Assembly (NCBI GenBank): GCA_026005015.1
Contig: BPKG01000001.1
Coordinates: 563,501 to 627,500 of the forward strand
From: Burkholderiales bacterium
Lineage (GTDB): Bacteria; Pseudomonadota; Gammaproteobacteria; Burkholderiales; UBA6910
Length of the DNA: 64,000 nt
Direction: 5' to 3'
In this document: positions 53,581 to 63,179 of the stretch, piece after piece
Layout of the letters: the number at the start of each line of letters is the position of its first letter
How positions within the stretch are numbered: position 1 is the first letter of the stretch
The notes under the pieces: model-generated
Database searches by the model: none
Told to the model about the DNA's origin: nothing
Seen by the model: the letters and a program-made list of their open reading frames with translations, nothing else
Program-made: the position numbers and the translations under genes

Positions 53581-53883
53581 TCAGGACGACGACTGTTTCT
53601 TGCTGTTATAGTCCACCCGCTCCCGCAGTTCCTTGCCGGCCTTGAAGTGGGGTACGTACTTCTCCGGCACCTCCACCTTCTCTCCGGACTTGGGGTTGCG
53701 CCCGACGCGCGGCGGGCGATAGTTCAGGCCGAAGCTGCCGAACCCCCGGATCTCGATGCGCTCGCCCTTGGCGAGGCTGGAGGCCATCGCGTCCAGGATC
53801 ATTTTCACCGCCAGCTCCGCGTCCTTCGCCACCAACTGGGGATGGCGCGCCGCCAGCCGCGCGATCAGTTCCGACTTGGTCAT
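53581..53883 (-). CDS. ihfB: integration host factor beta subunit IhfB
   Basis: DNA-bending nucleoid protein, half of IHF. The 100-residue product begins [17 protein letters not shown] and has the DNA-contacting arm [22 protein letters not shown] with the intercalating proline, then [15 protein letters not shown]. The MTKSELI start and the position after rpsA identify beta rather than alpha or HU. IHF is relevant here because sigma-54 promoters usually need it. ATG 53883 lies 10 bases after the rpsA stop. Confidence 0.95.
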   Translation of the reverse strand: MTKSELIARLAARHPQLVAKDAELAVKMILDAMASSLAKGERIEIRGFGSFGLNYRPPRVGRNPKSGEKVEVPEKYVPHFKAGKELRERVDYNSKKQSSS

Positions 53884-53893
53884 GGTCAGGCCC

Positions 53894-55612
53894 TTATTCT
53901 TCGGTGTTCTTCCCGTCCAGCTTGGCCTTGAGCAGCGCTCCCAGGTTGGTAGTGCCCGCACCGGAGGCGCTTTCGGCCGCCATCTTCTGCAGCGCCTCGT
54001 TCTGCTCGGCCAGATCCTTGGCCTTGATGGACAGGTTGATGGTGCGGTTCTTGCGATCCACGTTGATGATCATCGCCTCGACGGCGTCGCCCTCCTTCAG
54101 GCGCGTGCGGATATCCTCGACCCGGTCCCGGGACACTTCCGACGCCCGCAGGTAGCCTTCCACGTCGTTGTCGAGCTGGATCACGGCGCCCTTGGCGTCG
54201 ATGGACTTGACGGTGCCGGAGACGATGGAGTTCTTGTCGTGCTTGGCCACGTAGGCCGTGAAGGGGTCGCCCTCGAGCTGCTTGATGCCCAGGGAGATGC
54301 GCTCCCGCTCCACGTCGATGGCGAGCACCACGGCTTCCACCTCGTCGCCTTTCTTGTACTGGCGCACCGCCTCCTCCCCAGGAGCGCTCCAGGACAGGTC
54401 GGACAGATGCACCAGGCCGTCGATGCCGCCCGGAAGCCCGATGAAGATGCCGAAGTCGGTGATGGACTTGATCTGCCCTTTCACCCGGTCGCCTTTCTTG
54501 AAGTTCATGGCGAATTCTTCCCACGGGTTGGGCATGCACTGCTTCATCCCCAGGGAGATGCGCCGGCGCTCCTCGTCGATCTCCAGGATCATGACCTCCA
54601 CCTCGTCGCCCACCTGCACCACCTTGGACGGGTGGATGTTCTTGTTGGTCCAGTCCATCTCGGAGACGTGCACCAGCCCCTCGATGCCTTCCTCGATCTC
54701 GACGAAGGCGCCGTAGTCGGTGATGTTGGTGACCTTGCCGAAGAGGCGTGTGCCCTGGGGATAGCGGCGGGAGATGCCGACCCAGGGATCCTCGCCCAGT
54801 TGCTTGAGGCCCAGGGAGACCCGGTTCTTCTCCTGGTCGAACTTGAGCACCTTGGCGGTGACCTCGTCGCCCACCGAAAGCACCTCGGAAGGATGCTTCA
54901 CCCGGCGCCACGCCAGGTCGGTGATGTGCAGCAGGCCGTCGATGCCGCCCAGGTCCACGAACGCGCCGTAGTCGGTGATGTTCTTGACGATGCCCTTCAC
55001 CACCGCCCCCTCCTTCAGGCTCTCCAGCAGGGCCTGGCGCTCGGCGCCCAGAGTCTGCTCCAGCACCGCCCGGCGCGACACCACCACGTTGTTGCGCTTG
55101 CGGTCAAGCTTGATGACCTTGAACTCCAGCTCCTTGCCCTCGAGGGGGGAGGTGTCCTTCATCGGCCGGATGTCCACCAGGGACCCAGGAAGGAAGGCGC
55201 GGATGCCGTTGATCATGACGGTGAGGCCGCCCTTCACCTTGCCGGCCACCACCCCCTTGACCAGCTCGCCTTTTTCCATCGCCCGCTCCAGGTCGTGCCA
55301 GGCGGCCAGGCGCTTGGCCCGCTCCCGGGAAAGCCGCGTTTCGCCGTAGCCGTCTTCCAGCGCTTCGATGGCCACGCTCACGAAATCGCCCGCCTTGACC
55401 TCGATCTCGCCCCGGTCGTTGCGGAACTCGTCGATGGGAATGAGGCTTTCCGACTTGAGCCCTGCATTGACCACCACGTAATTGGGATCGACCCGCACGA
55501 CTTCCGCGGTAATCACCTCGCCCACGCGCATCTCCTTGCGCGCCAGGCTTTCCTCGAACAGGGCCGCGAAAGTCTCACCGGTCTGGGATGCAGGGGAAAC
55601 GTTAGCCATCAT
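53894..55612 (-). CDS. rpsA: 30S ribosomal protein S1
   Basis: mRNA-binding ribosomal protein with six S1 repeats, each visible as a VxxGxVxxxxxxGxFVxLxxxxxGLLHxS pattern (for example [27 protein letters not shown] and [25 protein letters not shown] in outline). About 572 residues. Start is ATG 55612 or ATG 55609; there is no real Shine-Dalgarno sequence, as known for rpsA in E. coli, where S1 controls its own translation. The leader of about 240 bases carries structured elements described separately. Followed by ihfB, preceded by cmk. Confidence 0.97.
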   Translation of the reverse strand: MMANVSPASQTGETFAALFEESLARKEMRVGEVITAEVVRVDPNYVVVNAGLKSESLIPIDEFRNDRGEIEVKAGDFVSVAIEALEDGYGETRLSRERAKRLAAWHDLERAMEKGELVKGVVAGKVKGGLTVMINGIRAFLPGSLVDIRPMKDTSPLEGKELEFKVIKLDRKRNNVVVSRRAVLEQTLGAERQALLESLKEGAVVKGIVKNITDYGAFVDLGGIDGLLHITDLAWRRVKHPSEVLSVGDEVTAKVLKFDQEKNRVSLGLKQLGEDPWVGISRRYPQGTRLFGKVTNITDYGAFVEIEEGIEGLVHVSEMDWTNKNIHPSKVVQVGDEVEVMILEIDEERRRISLGMKQCMPNPWEEFAMNFKKGDRVKGQIKSITDFGIFIGLPGGIDGLVHLSDLSWSAPGEEAVRQYKKGDEVEAVVLAIDVERERISLGIKQLEGDPFTAYVAKHDKNSIVSGTVKSIDAKGAVIQLDNDVEGYLRASEVSRDRVEDIRTRLKEGDAVEAMIINVDRKNRTINLSIKAKDLAEQNEALQKMAAESASGAGTTNLGALLKAKLDGKNTEE

Positions 55613-55626
55613 CAAAAGAGTCCGAT

Positions 55627-55654
55627 AAAAAACCCGCCCTTTTGCTCAAGCGGG
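55627..55654 (-). terminator. terminator-like hairpin directly before rpsA
   Basis: On the minus strand CCCGC and GCGGG form a GC stem with a 12-base loop, followed immediately by U6, only about 15 bases before the rpsA start codon. In form this is an intrinsic terminator or attenuator. It could end the incoming gyrA-cmk transcript or act in S1 autoregulation. Confidence 0.45.
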
Positions 55655-55738
55655 ATAAGTTGATAAACAGTCACTTGCGTTCCGCGCCGGCGGCTCATGA
55701 GATGCCGGGCCGGCAAAGAATTCCGGTGACAACCCTAT

Positions 55739-55801
55739 CGAGCGTCTTCAAAATGCTCGAGGACGCTCGGCCTCCTCCCGTCCACCCTCTCCCGGGAGAG
55801 G
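55739..55801. other. inverted repeats in the rpsA leader
   Basis: An 8-base inverted repeat CGAGCGTC/GACGCTCG with a 15-base loop (55739-55769) and a perfect 16-base palindrome CCTCTCCCGGGAGAGG (55786-55801) lie in the leader. In E. coli the rpsA leader folds into hairpins needed for autogenous control, so these are candidates for the same job. Confidence 0.45.
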
Positions 55802-55818
55802 AAGAACAACGATAAATG

Positions 55819-55842
55819 ATTCGTCAACCAATTCGTCAACCA
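55819..55842. repeat. 12-base tandem repeat upstream of rpsA
   Basis: ATTCGTCAACCA occurs twice in a row with no mismatch. Read on the minus strand, each copy contains TTGACG, a good -35 box; a weak -10 (TATCGT) follows. A duplicated -35 region of an rpsA promoter is a reasonable reading. Confidence 0.6.
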
Positions 55843-55856
55843 TTTACCGGAGGCGT

Positions 55857-56540
55857 TCAACACGGCGCCAGGGACCGATAGCGCTCCACCACCGCCCGCA
55901 CGATCTCGTCGACGGTGAGCGAGGTGGTATCGATCAGGACTGCGTCCTCGGCCTGTCTCAAGGGCGCCACGGCCCGTTCGCGGTCCCGGCGGTCGCGCTC
56001 GGCGATCTCCCTAACGAGGTCGCTCATGCTAACACGCATTCCTTTGTCCATCAACTGCTTATAACGGCGCCGAGCCCGTTCCTCGGCGCTGGCGGTGAGA
56101 AAGATCTTGAGCCGCGCGTCGGGAAAGACCTGGGTGCCCATGTCCCGCCCTTCGGCCACCAGCCCCGGCGGCTGCCGGAAGGCCCGCTGCCGCGCGAGGA
56201 GGGCGGAGCGCACCGGTGCCAGGGCGGCCACCCGGGAGGCGGCCTGGGACACCTCTTCGCTGCGGATCGCGTCGGTCACCCGCTCCCCTTCCAGGATCAC
56301 CTGGTCGCCGTCGAAGGTGGCCTCGAGCCCCTGGGCCAAGGCCGCCAGCGCCTGCGGGTCGGAAAGCCCGATGCCCTGGCGCCGGGCGGCCAGGGCCACC
56401 AGGCGGTAGAGGGCGCCACTGTCCAGGTAATGGAACCCGAGGGCCCGGGCCACCCCCTGGGCAATGGTTCCCTTGCCCGAGGCGGAAGGGCCGTCGATGG
56501 CGATCACCGGTGGGCTTTCTTCAACACCCCTGTCCGTCAC
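55857..56540 (-). CDS. cmk: cytidylate kinase
   Basis: Phosphorylates CMP and dCMP. The 227-residue product has the P-loop AIDGPSASGKGTIAQGVA, YLDSGALYRLVAL, and VAEGRDMGTQVFPDARLKIFLTASAEERARRR in the NMP/LID region. Complete, starting at ATG 56540. It lies 20 bases after aroA and about 240 bases before rpsA, the usual order. Confidence 0.96.
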   Translation of the reverse strand: MTDRGVEESPPVIAIDGPSASGKGTIAQGVARALGFHYLDSGALYRLVALAARRQGIGLSDPQALAALAQGLEATFDGDQVILEGERVTDAIRSEEVSQAASRVAALAPVRSALLARQRAFRQPPGLVAEGRDMGTQVFPDARLKIFLTASAEERARRRYKQLMDKGMRVSMSDLVREIAERDRRDRERAVAPLRQAEDAVLIDTTSLTVDEIVRAVVERYRSLAPC

Positions 56541-56560
56541 GTCTCACCCCGAGGCCGCCC

Positions 56561-57871
56561 CTACCCCTTATGCTCTTCGATGTCCAGGCCCACGCTGCGG
56601 GCCGCGGGAACGAACCCCGGAAACGAGGTGGCCACGTTGGCGCAATCCAGGATCTCGATGGGCCCGCCGGCCCGCAGGGCCGCCACGGCGAAGGCCATGG
56701 CCACCCGGTGGTCGCCGTGGCTGTCCACCACTCCGCCCCCGTAGGCGCCGCCCCGGATGCGCATGCCGTCGGGCATCGGCTGTGCATCCACCCCCAGGCG
56801 GCGCAGCCCCTCGGCCATCACGGCGATGCGGTCGCTTTCCTTCACCCGCAGCTCTTCGGCGCCGGTCACCAGGGTCTCGCCCTCCGCGCAGGCCGCGGCG
56901 ACGAACAGCACCGGGAACTCGTCGATGGCGAGGGGCACCAGCTCGGGCGGCACCTCGATGCCCTTAAGCGGCGCGTGCCGCACCCGCAGATCGGCCACCG
57001 GCTCTCCCCCCACCTCCCGCGGGTTCACGAAGGTGATGTTGGCGCCCATGCGCCTCAAGATTTCCAGCACGCCGGTGCGGGAAGGATTGACCCCCACGTG
57101 GGTGAGGGTTAGATCGGACCCCGGCGCGATGCTTCCCGCCACCAAGAAAAAGGCGGCGGAGGAGATGTCCGCGGGCACCTCGATCTCGCAGGCGGTGAGC
57201 TTGCCGCCCCCTTCCACGCACACGGTGGAACCGGAGGAGAGAACCGGATAGCCGAAGGCGCGCAGCATCCGTTCGGTATGGTCCCGGGTGGGGGCCGGCT
57301 CGGTCACGCAGGTGCGCCCGCTGGCGTAGAGGCCCGCCAGCAAGAGGGCGGACTTCACCTGGGCGCTCGCCACTCGCAGGGTGTGCTCCACGCCCTTGAG
57401 CCGGGTGGTGCCGTAGACCGTGAGGGGCGGCCGGCCCTCGGGAGCCGTTTCGATGCGTGCCCCCATGCGCGCCAGGGGCTCGGTCACGCGCCGCATGGGG
57501 CGCCGCCGCAGAGATGCGTCCCCGGTGAGCACGGAGGTAAACGGCTGCCCCGCCAGCAGCCCCGCCAGCAGCCGCATGGAGGTGCCGGAGTTGCCGCAGT
57601 CCAGCTCCCGGACCGGCGCCCGCAGCCCCCGCGGGCCCACGCCATGCACCATGACGCGGCCTTGCGCCGGGCCCTCGATGGGCACGCCCAGGGCCCGGAA
57701 GATATTCATGGTGGCCAGGGCGTCCTCGCCTTCCAGGAAGCCCGTGATCCGGGTCGTGCCCTCGGCGATGGAGCCCAGCATGATGGCCCGGTGGGAAATC
57801 GATTTGTCCCCGGGGACCCGCAGCCGGCCGCGCACCGCACCGCCGGGGTTGACGCGATAGAGGGTGCTCAT
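56561..57871 (-). CDS. aroA: 3-phosphoshikimate 1-carboxyvinyltransferase (EPSP synthase)
   Basis: Sixth step of the shikimate pathway. The 436-residue product contains VPGDKSISHRAIMLGSIAEG, DCGNSGTSMRLLAGLLAGQ, GDASLRRRPMRRV and the late VKESDRIAVMAEGLRRLG motif. The LLAGLLAGQPF segment and GNSGTSMRL keep the usual substrate and glyphosate-sensitive features as far as can be read. ATG 57871 overlaps the tyrA stop (ATGA). Confidence 0.96.
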   Translation of the reverse strand: MSTLYRVNPGGAVRGRLRVPGDKSISHRAIMLGSIAEGTTRITGFLEGEDALATMNIFRALGVPIEGPAQGRVMVHGVGPRGLRAPVRELDCGNSGTSMRLLAGLLAGQPFTSVLTGDASLRRRPMRRVTEPLARMGARIETAPEGRPPLTVYGTTRLKGVEHTLRVASAQVKSALLLAGLYASGRTCVTEPAPTRDHTERMLRAFGYPVLSSGSTVCVEGGGKLTACEIEVPADISSAAFFLVAGSIAPGSDLTLTHVGVNPSRTGVLEILRRMGANITFVNPREVGGEPVADLRVRHAPLKGIEVPPELVPLAIDEFPVLFVAAACAEGETLVTGAEELRVKESDRIAVMAEGLRRLGVDAQPMPDGMRIRGGAYGGGVVDSHGDHRVAMAFAVAALRAGGPIEILDCANVATSFPGFVPAARSVGLDIEEHKG

Positions 57872-58743
57872 GCTTCCTCGTCCAGTCGTTGGCGCGCCTC
57901 ACGGGCCCGGGTGAAGAGCCGCTCGAGACCTTCCCCGTCCCCTTGGGCCAGCCGGCCGCGCACCTCATCAAGCCTGGACCGGTAGGCGTCGATCAGCTCG
58001 AGCAAGGTCGCCCGGTTGGCGAGGCACACGTCCCGCCACATCTCCGGGGAGCTGGCGGCGATGCGGGTCACGTCCCGGAAGCCGGGGCCGGCAAAGCGCA
58101 ACAGGGTCTCGGCCTCGGGTTCGCCCGCGATGAGATCCATCAGGGCGAAGGCGAGCAGATGGGGGAGATGGCTCACGGCCGCCAGGATCCGGTCGTGCCG
58201 CTCCGGGGCCATTTCCACCACCCGCGCCCCGCACGCTTCCCACAGGGCGCGGACCGTGTCCCGGGCCTGGGGATCGGTTTCCGGCAGGGGCGTGAGCACC
58301 ACGGTGCGGTCCCGGTAGAGGGCCGCGGTGGCCGCGCCCGCGCCGCTTTTCTCCGCGCCCGCGATGGGATGGGCAGGAACGAAGCGGGGCAGGTGATGGC
58401 CGAGAAGTTTCCGGGCGATCGCCACCACGTCCTGCTTGGTGCTGCCCGCGTCGGTCACCAGGGTGCGGCCGTCGAGCCCCGCCGCGAGCCGGGCTATTAG
58501 GCGCGCGTTCTGGCCCACCGGTGCCGCCAGCAGTACCAGGTCGGCGCCGGGCAGCGCCGTCTCCAGGGATCCGGCCGTTTCGTCCACCACGCCTGCAGCC
58601 AGGGCCCGCTCCAGGTTGGCGCTGCTGCGTCCCACGCCTACCACCCGCTCCACCCGGCCCGCCGCCTTCAGCGCCAGGGCGAAGGAGCCGCCGATCAGGC
58701 CCACGCCCGCCACCACCAGCTTCTTGAGCCGGACGTCCCTCAC
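57868..58743 (-). CDS. tyrA: prephenate dehydrogenase TyrA
   Basis: Oxidative decarboxylation of prephenate (or arogenate) toward tyrosine. The 291-residue product is a single-domain TyrA with the NAD(P)-binding [16 protein letters not shown], the [11 protein letters not shown] segment, [16 protein letters not shown] and the active-site [19 protein letters not shown]. It has no fused chorismate mutase or ACT domain. The start is GTG 58743, overlapping the hisC stop (GTGA). Confidence 0.94.
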   Translation of the reverse strand: MRDVRLKKLVVAGVGLIGGSFALALKAAGRVERVVGVGRSSANLERALAAGVVDETAGSLETALPGADLVLLAAPVGQNARLIARLAAGLDGRTLVTDAGSTKQDVVAIARKLLGHHLPRFVPAHPIAGAEKSGAGAATAALYRDRTVVLTPLPETDPQARDTVRALWEACGARVVEMAPERHDRILAAVSHLPHLLAFALMDLIAGEPEAETLLRFAGPGFRDVTRIAASSPEMWRDVCLANRATLLELIDAYRSRLDEVRGRLAQGDGEGLERLFTRAREARQRLDEEA

Positions 58744-59834
58744 CCGGCCAGCACCTCCCGCAAGGCGGCGAGGAAGCGGGCGTTCTCCGACTCCAGGCCT
58801 ACGCTCACCCGCAGGTGTTCGGGCAGGCCGTAGCTCGCCACCGGCCGCACGATCACCCCCTTGCGCAGGAGCGCCTGGAACACGCCGTTCGCGTCCCCCA
58901 CCCGGAAGCAGACGAAGTTGCCGTAGGACGGGATGAAGGAAAGCTCAAGCTCCATCAGCCCCGCGGTGATCTGGATCATCCCCGCCCGGTTGAGAGCCAC
59001 GCTCTTGGCCACAAATTCTGTGTCTTCGAGCGCTGCGGCGGCGGCGACCTGGCCCAGGGTGTTCACGTTGAACGGCTGGCGCACCCGGTTCATGAGGTCG
59101 GCGATGCGCGGCGGCGCCAAGGCGTAGCCCACCCGCAAGGCCGCCAGCCCGTAGGCCTTGGAGAAGGTGCGGGTCACCACCAGGTTGGAGAACTCCCCGA
59201 TCCAGGTCTCGCTGCGGCTCTTCATTTCCTGGGACAGGTACTCGTAATAGGCCTCGTCCAGCACCACCACCACCGTGGGCGGGACGCGGCGCAGGAAGGC
59301 CAGGAGCTGGGCCGGGCTCACCATCGTCCCCGTGGGGTTGTTGGGATTGGCGATGAAGACCAGGCGGGTATGCTCCTCGATCGCGTCCAGCATGGCCTCC
59401 AGGTCGTGCCCGTAGTCCCGCGCCGGCACCTCGATTCCCTGGGCGCCGATGGCCTGCACCACCAGGGGGTACACGGCGAAGGCGTGCCGGGAATAGACGG
59501 CGGAGAGGCCCGGGGTCAGGAACGCCCGGGCCACCAGCTCCAGCACGTCGTTGGAGCCGTTACCCAGCACCACCTGATCCATGGTGACCCCCAGCTTGCG
59601 GCACAGGGCCGCCTTCAGCTCGAAGCCGTTACCGTCGGGATAGCGGGAGAGCTCCGGTAGTGCCTCCCGCACGGCTGCCAGGGCCCGGGGGCTGGGCCCC
59701 AGAGGGTTTTCGTTGGAAGCGAGCTTGACCACCTCCCTCAAGCCCAGCTCCCGCTCCAGCTCGGAGATGGGCTTGCCCGGCTGGTACGGCGCGATGGCGC
59801 GCACATACCCGGGCGAGAGCTCACATACGTCCAC
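58740..59834 (-). CDS. hisC: histidinol-phosphate aminotransferase HisC type
   Basis: PLP aminotransferase; within this supraoperon HisC-type enzymes also serve aromatic amino acid transamination. The 364-residue product has [14 protein letters not shown], the [17 protein letters not shown] phosphate site, [18 protein letters not shown] and the PLP lysine in [19 protein letters not shown] choose GTG 59834 because AGGA stands 6 bases before it and it follows the pheA stop by 2 bases. GTG 59852 would add six residues and overlap pheA. Confidence 0.93.
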   Translation of the reverse strand: MDVCELSPGYVRAIAPYQPGKPISELERELGLREVVKLASNENPLGPSPRALAAVREALPELSRYPDGNGFELKAALCRKLGVTMDQVVLGNGSNDVLELVARAFLTPGLSAVYSRHAFAVYPLVVQAIGAQGIEVPARDYGHDLEAMLDAIEEHTRLVFIANPNNPTGTMVSPAQLLAFLRRVPPTVVVVLDEAYYEYLSQEMKSRSETWIGEFSNLVVTRTFSKAYGLAALRVGYALAPPRIADLMNRVRQPFNVNTLGQVAAAAALEDTEFVAKSVALNRAGMIQITAGLMELELSFIPSYGNFVCFRVGDANGVFQALLRKGVIVRPVASYGLPEHLRVSVGLESENARFLAALREVLAG

Positions 59835-59836
59835 CG

Positions 59837-60901
59837 TCAGTCCTTGGCGCACGGGTACGACCCGAGGATCTTGAAGAGGGAGGCCTTCTCCCGCACCTCA
59901 GTGAGGGCCGCCGCCACCGGAGAATCCTCCCGATGGCCCTTGATGTCCACGTAAAACACGTACTCCCACAGCCCGGTGCGCGAAGGCCGGGATTCGAGCC
60001 GGGTGAGGTCGATCCGGCGGCGGGCGAAGGGCTCCAGCAGGTCGCGCATGGCTCCTGGGCGGTTGGTGGTGGAAATGACCAGGGAGGTCTTGTCGGCGCC
60101 CGAGGGGCCCGCATCCTCGGGGCCGATCACCAGGAAGCGGGTGGTGTTGCGCGGGTCGTCCTCGATGTTCTCCGCGAACACCTTGAGCCCGAAGCGGCCG
60201 GCGGCGCGCCGGCTGGCGATGGCCGCCGCCCCCGGCTCCTGGGCCGCCAGGCGGGCCGCCTCCCCGTTGCTCGGTGCCGTCACCCGCTCGGCGTGGGAGA
60301 GGTTAGCCGCGAGCCACTGCTGGCACTGGGCGAAGGACTGGGGATGGGAGTAGACCCGTTTCACCTGAGCCAAGCTTTCCCCGTTGAACAGCAGGGCCTG
60401 GTGGACCTGCAGCATGATTTCCCCGCACACCTTGAGGGGCGTCTGCAGCAGCAGATCCAGGGTGCGGCCCACGGCGCCTTCGGTGGAGTTCTCCACCGGC
60501 ACCACCCCGTAGTGGGCGCGCTGGGATTCCACCGCCCGGAACACCTCGTCGATGGAGGCGCAGGGAGCCCCCGCCGCGGCACTGCCGAAACGCTTGATCG
60601 CCGACTCCTCGGAGAAGGTGCCCTCCGGCCCCAGGTAGGCCACGGTGATCGGCTCCTCCAGCGCCCGGCAGGCGGAGATGATCTCCACGAACAGCCGCTC
60701 CACCGCCTCCGCTGGCAACGGCCCCCCGTTCAATCGCTTGAGCCGCTTAAGCACCTGGGCCTCCCGCTCCGGCCGGTAGACGTTCCCGTTCTTGAGGCCG
60801 CCGATCTGCCGCGCCAGCTCGGCGCGCTGGTTGAGCAGCTTCAGCAGCTCGGCGTCCAACGCGTCGATGCGGCTGCGCAACTCGTCAATCGGCTCGCTCA
60901 T
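59837..60901 (-). CDS. pheA: bifunctional chorismate mutase / prephenate dehydratase (P-protein)
   Basis: Converts chorismate to prephenate and on to phenylpyruvate. The 354-residue product has an N-terminal AroQ helix domain ([30 protein letters not shown] in outline), a prephenate dehydratase domain with [15 protein letters not shown] and the [20 protein letters not shown] motif, and a C-terminal ACT domain with the phenylalanine-sensing [20 protein letters not shown] 60901 overlaps the end of serA by 17 bases. Confidence 0.96.
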   Translation of the reverse strand: MSEPIDELRSRIDALDAELLKLLNQRAELARQIGGLKNGNVYRPEREAQVLKRLKRLNGGPLPAEAVERLFVEIISACRALEEPITVAYLGPEGTFSEESAIKRFGSAAAGAPCASIDEVFRAVESQRAHYGVVPVENSTEGAVGRTLDLLLQTPLKVCGEIMLQVHQALLFNGESLAQVKRVYSHPQSFAQCQQWLAANLSHAERVTAPSNGEAARLAAQEPGAAAIASRRAAGRFGLKVFAENIEDDPRNTTRFLVIGPEDAGPSGADKTSLVISTTNRPGAMRDLLEPFARRRIDLTRLESRPSRTGLWEYVFYVDIKGHREDSPVAAALTEVREKASLFKILGSYPCAKD

Positions 60902-62087
60902 GGCCGTCTCCGGAGGGGAGATAGCGCACCGCCAGCACGCCCGGAATCGCGGCGATCTCCTCGATCACCCGGGGTGGCGGCGGGCTGTCCAGATCCACCA
61001 GGGTGTAGGCAGCCGCACCCCGGGACTTGTTCAGCATGTTGTGGATGTTGAGCCCGGCCCGGGCCATGGCGGTGGAGATCTGGCCCACCATGTTGGGCAC
61101 GTTCATGTTGGCCACCCCAATGCGATAGGGGGATTCCCGGGCCATCACCACCGTCGGGAAGTTGACCGAGTTCACGATGTTGCCGTTTTCCAGGTAGTCC
61201 ATGACCTGATCCACCACCATCACGGCGCAGTTGTCCTCCGCCTCCTGGGTGGAGGCGCCCAGGTGAGGCAGGGCGATCACGGCGGGGTGATGCACCAGGC
61301 CGGGATGGGGGAAATCGGTCACGTAATACTTGATGCGGTGCTCGGAGAGGCCGGCCAGGACGGCCTCCACGTCCACCACCCCGTCGCGGGCGAAGTTGAG
61401 CAGGATCGCTCCCGGCTTCATCTTGTGCACCAGCTTGTGATCCACCAGGTGGCGCGTCATGTCGAGCAGGGGCACGTGGACGGTCACGAAGTCGGCTGCC
61501 CGCACCAGCTCTTCCAGGGTGTGGGCCTTGCGTACCTGGGAGGGCAGGCTCCAGGCCGCCTCCACGGTGATTTCCGGATCGTAGCCCACCACCTTCATTC
61601 CCAGCTTGATCCCGGCGTCGGCCACCAGGCTGCCGATCGCCCCCAGGCCGATGACGCCTAGAGTCCTGCCCGGCAGCTCGAAGCCGGCGAACTGCTTCTT
61701 ACCCTCCTCGATCAGGCGGTGCAGGGTCGTCTCGTCCCCCATGAGGCCTTCGGTGAAGCGGATCGCCGGCACCAGGTTGCGAGCGGCCATCAGCATGCCC
61801 GCCACCACCAGCTCCTTCACCGCGTTGGCGTTGGCCCCCGGAGTGTTGAACACCGGCACGCCCCGCTCGGTCATGCGCTCCACGGGGATGTTGTTGGTGC
61901 CCGCCCCGGCGCGCCCGATGGCTTTCACGCTCGCCGGTATCTCCATCTTGAGCATGTTGTGGGAGCGCACTAGGATGGCGTCCGGCTCCGGGACGTGGGG
62001 GCCCACCGTGTAGCGCGCTCCAGGAAAGCGCTTGAGGCCCTGGGGCGAGATGTTGTTGAGCGTCAGGATGTGATAGCGTTCGGCCAT
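60885..62087 (-). CDS. serA: D-3-phosphoglycerate dehydrogenase with ACT domain
   Basis: First step of serine synthesis. The 400-residue product has the NAD-binding LGVIGLGAIGSLVADAGIKLGMKV, the catalytic Arg region in LLNFARDGVVD, PHLGASTQEAEDNC with the catalytic histidine, and a C-terminal ACT domain (GLNIHNMLNKSRGAAAYTLVDL in outline) for serine feedback. It lacks the longer insert of type I enzymes. It lies between serC and pheA, giving serC-serA side by side. Confidence 0.93.
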   Translation of the reverse strand: MAERYHILTLNNISPQGLKRFPGARYTVGPHVPEPDAILVRSHNMLKMEIPASVKAIGRAGAGTNNIPVERMTERGVPVFNTPGANANAVKELVVAGMLMAARNLVPAIRFTEGLMGDETTLHRLIEEGKKQFAGFELPGRTLGVIGLGAIGSLVADAGIKLGMKVVGYDPEITVEAAWSLPSQVRKAHTLEELVRAADFVTVHVPLLDMTRHLVDHKLVHKMKPGAILLNFARDGVVDVEAVLAGLSEHRIKYYVTDFPHPGLVHHPAVIALPHLGASTQEAEDNCAVMVVDQVMDYLENGNIVNSVNFPTVVMARESPYRIGVANMNVPNMVGQISTAMARAGLNIHNMLNKSRGAAAYTLVDLDSPPPPRVIEEIAAIPGVLAVRYLPSGDGHERAD

Positions 62088-62096
62088 GCTTCGAGC

Positions 62097-63179
62097 TCAG
62101 CCGTGTTTCACCGCGAACTCGCGCATGAACTCCACCAGCCGCCGCACCCCCTCGATGGGCATGGCATTGTAGATCGACGCCCGCATGCCCCCCACCGAGC
62201 GGTGCCCCTTGAGCTGGACCAGGCCGCGCTCCTTCGCCTGCCGCAGGAATTCTTCGTCGAGGGCCGGATTCCTGAGAGTGAAGGGGACATTCATGCGGGA
62301 ACGGTCCGCCTTCGCCACCGGGGAAGCGTAGAAGTCGCTCGAGTCCAGGAAATCGTAGAGCAGGCGGGCCTTCTCCGCGTTGATCCGCTCCATGGCCGCG
62401 AGCCCGCCCTTGTCCTTGATCCACTCGAACACGAGCCCGGCGATGTAGATGGCGAAGGTGGGCGGCGTGTTAAGCATGGACTCGTTCTCCGCCTGCACCT
62501 TGTAGTCGAAAATGCTGGGAGTGGCGGTCAGCGCCGACCCGATCAGGTCCTCCCGCACGATGACGATGGCGAGCCCCGCCGGGCCGATGTTCTTCTGCGC
62601 GCCGGCGTAGATCAGGCCGAAGCGGGTCACGTCCATCGGCCGGGACAGGATATGGGATGAGGCGTCCGTCACCAGGGGCACGTCGCCCGTGTCGGGAATC
62701 CAGTGGTATTCCACGCCGCCGATGGTCTCGTTGGACGTGATGTGCACGTAGGCCGCGTCGGAAGAGAGCCTCCAGCGGTCCCGGGGCGGCACGTAGCTGA
62801 AGTTGCGGTCCTCGGCGCTGGCGGCCACGTGCACCTCGCAGTACTTCCTCGCCTCGGCCATCGCCCGCTTGGCCCAGTGGCCGGTGTTCACGTAATCGGC
62901 CTTGCGCTTCCCCCGCAGGAGATTCATCGGCACCGCGGCGAACTGGGCCGTCGCCCCCCCCTGCAGGAACAGGACCTTGTAGTGGGCGGGAATGGCCATA
63001 AGCTCCCGCAGGTCGGCTTCGGCCTTTCGCGCGATGGAAACGAACTCCTTGCCGCGGTGGCTCATCTCCATCACCGACATGCCGCTCGCGTGCCAGTCGA
63101 GCAGCTCGTCCCGCGCCCGGGCGAGCACTTCTTCCGGCAGCACCGCCGGCCCCGCGCTGAAATTGTAGACGCGTCCCAT
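62097..63179 (-). CDS. serC: phosphoserine aminotransferase SerC
   Basis: Makes 3-phosphoserine, and 4-phosphohydroxythreonine for vitamin B6. The 360-residue product begins [16 protein letters not shown] and has [28 protein letters not shown], and the PLP lysine in [40 protein letters not shown] near the end is conserved. It starts at ATG 63179, one base from the gyrA stop, so co-transcription is certain in practice. Confidence 0.96.
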   Translation of the reverse strand: MGRVYNFSAGPAVLPEEVLARARDELLDWHASGMSVMEMSHRGKEFVSIARKAEADLRELMAIPAHYKVLFLQGGATAQFAAVPMNLLRGKRKADYVNTGHWAKRAMAEARKYCEVHVAASAEDRNFSYVPPRDRWRLSSDAAYVHITSNETIGGVEYHWIPDTGDVPLVTDASSHILSRPMDVTRFGLIYAGAQKNIGPAGLAIVIVREDLIGSALTATPSIFDYKVQAENESMLNTPPTFAIYIAGLVFEWIKDKGGLAAMERINAEKARLLYDFLDSSDFYASPVAKADRSRMNVPFTLRNPALDEEFLRQAKERGLVQLKGHRSVGGMRASIYNAMPIEGVRRLVEFMREFAVKHG

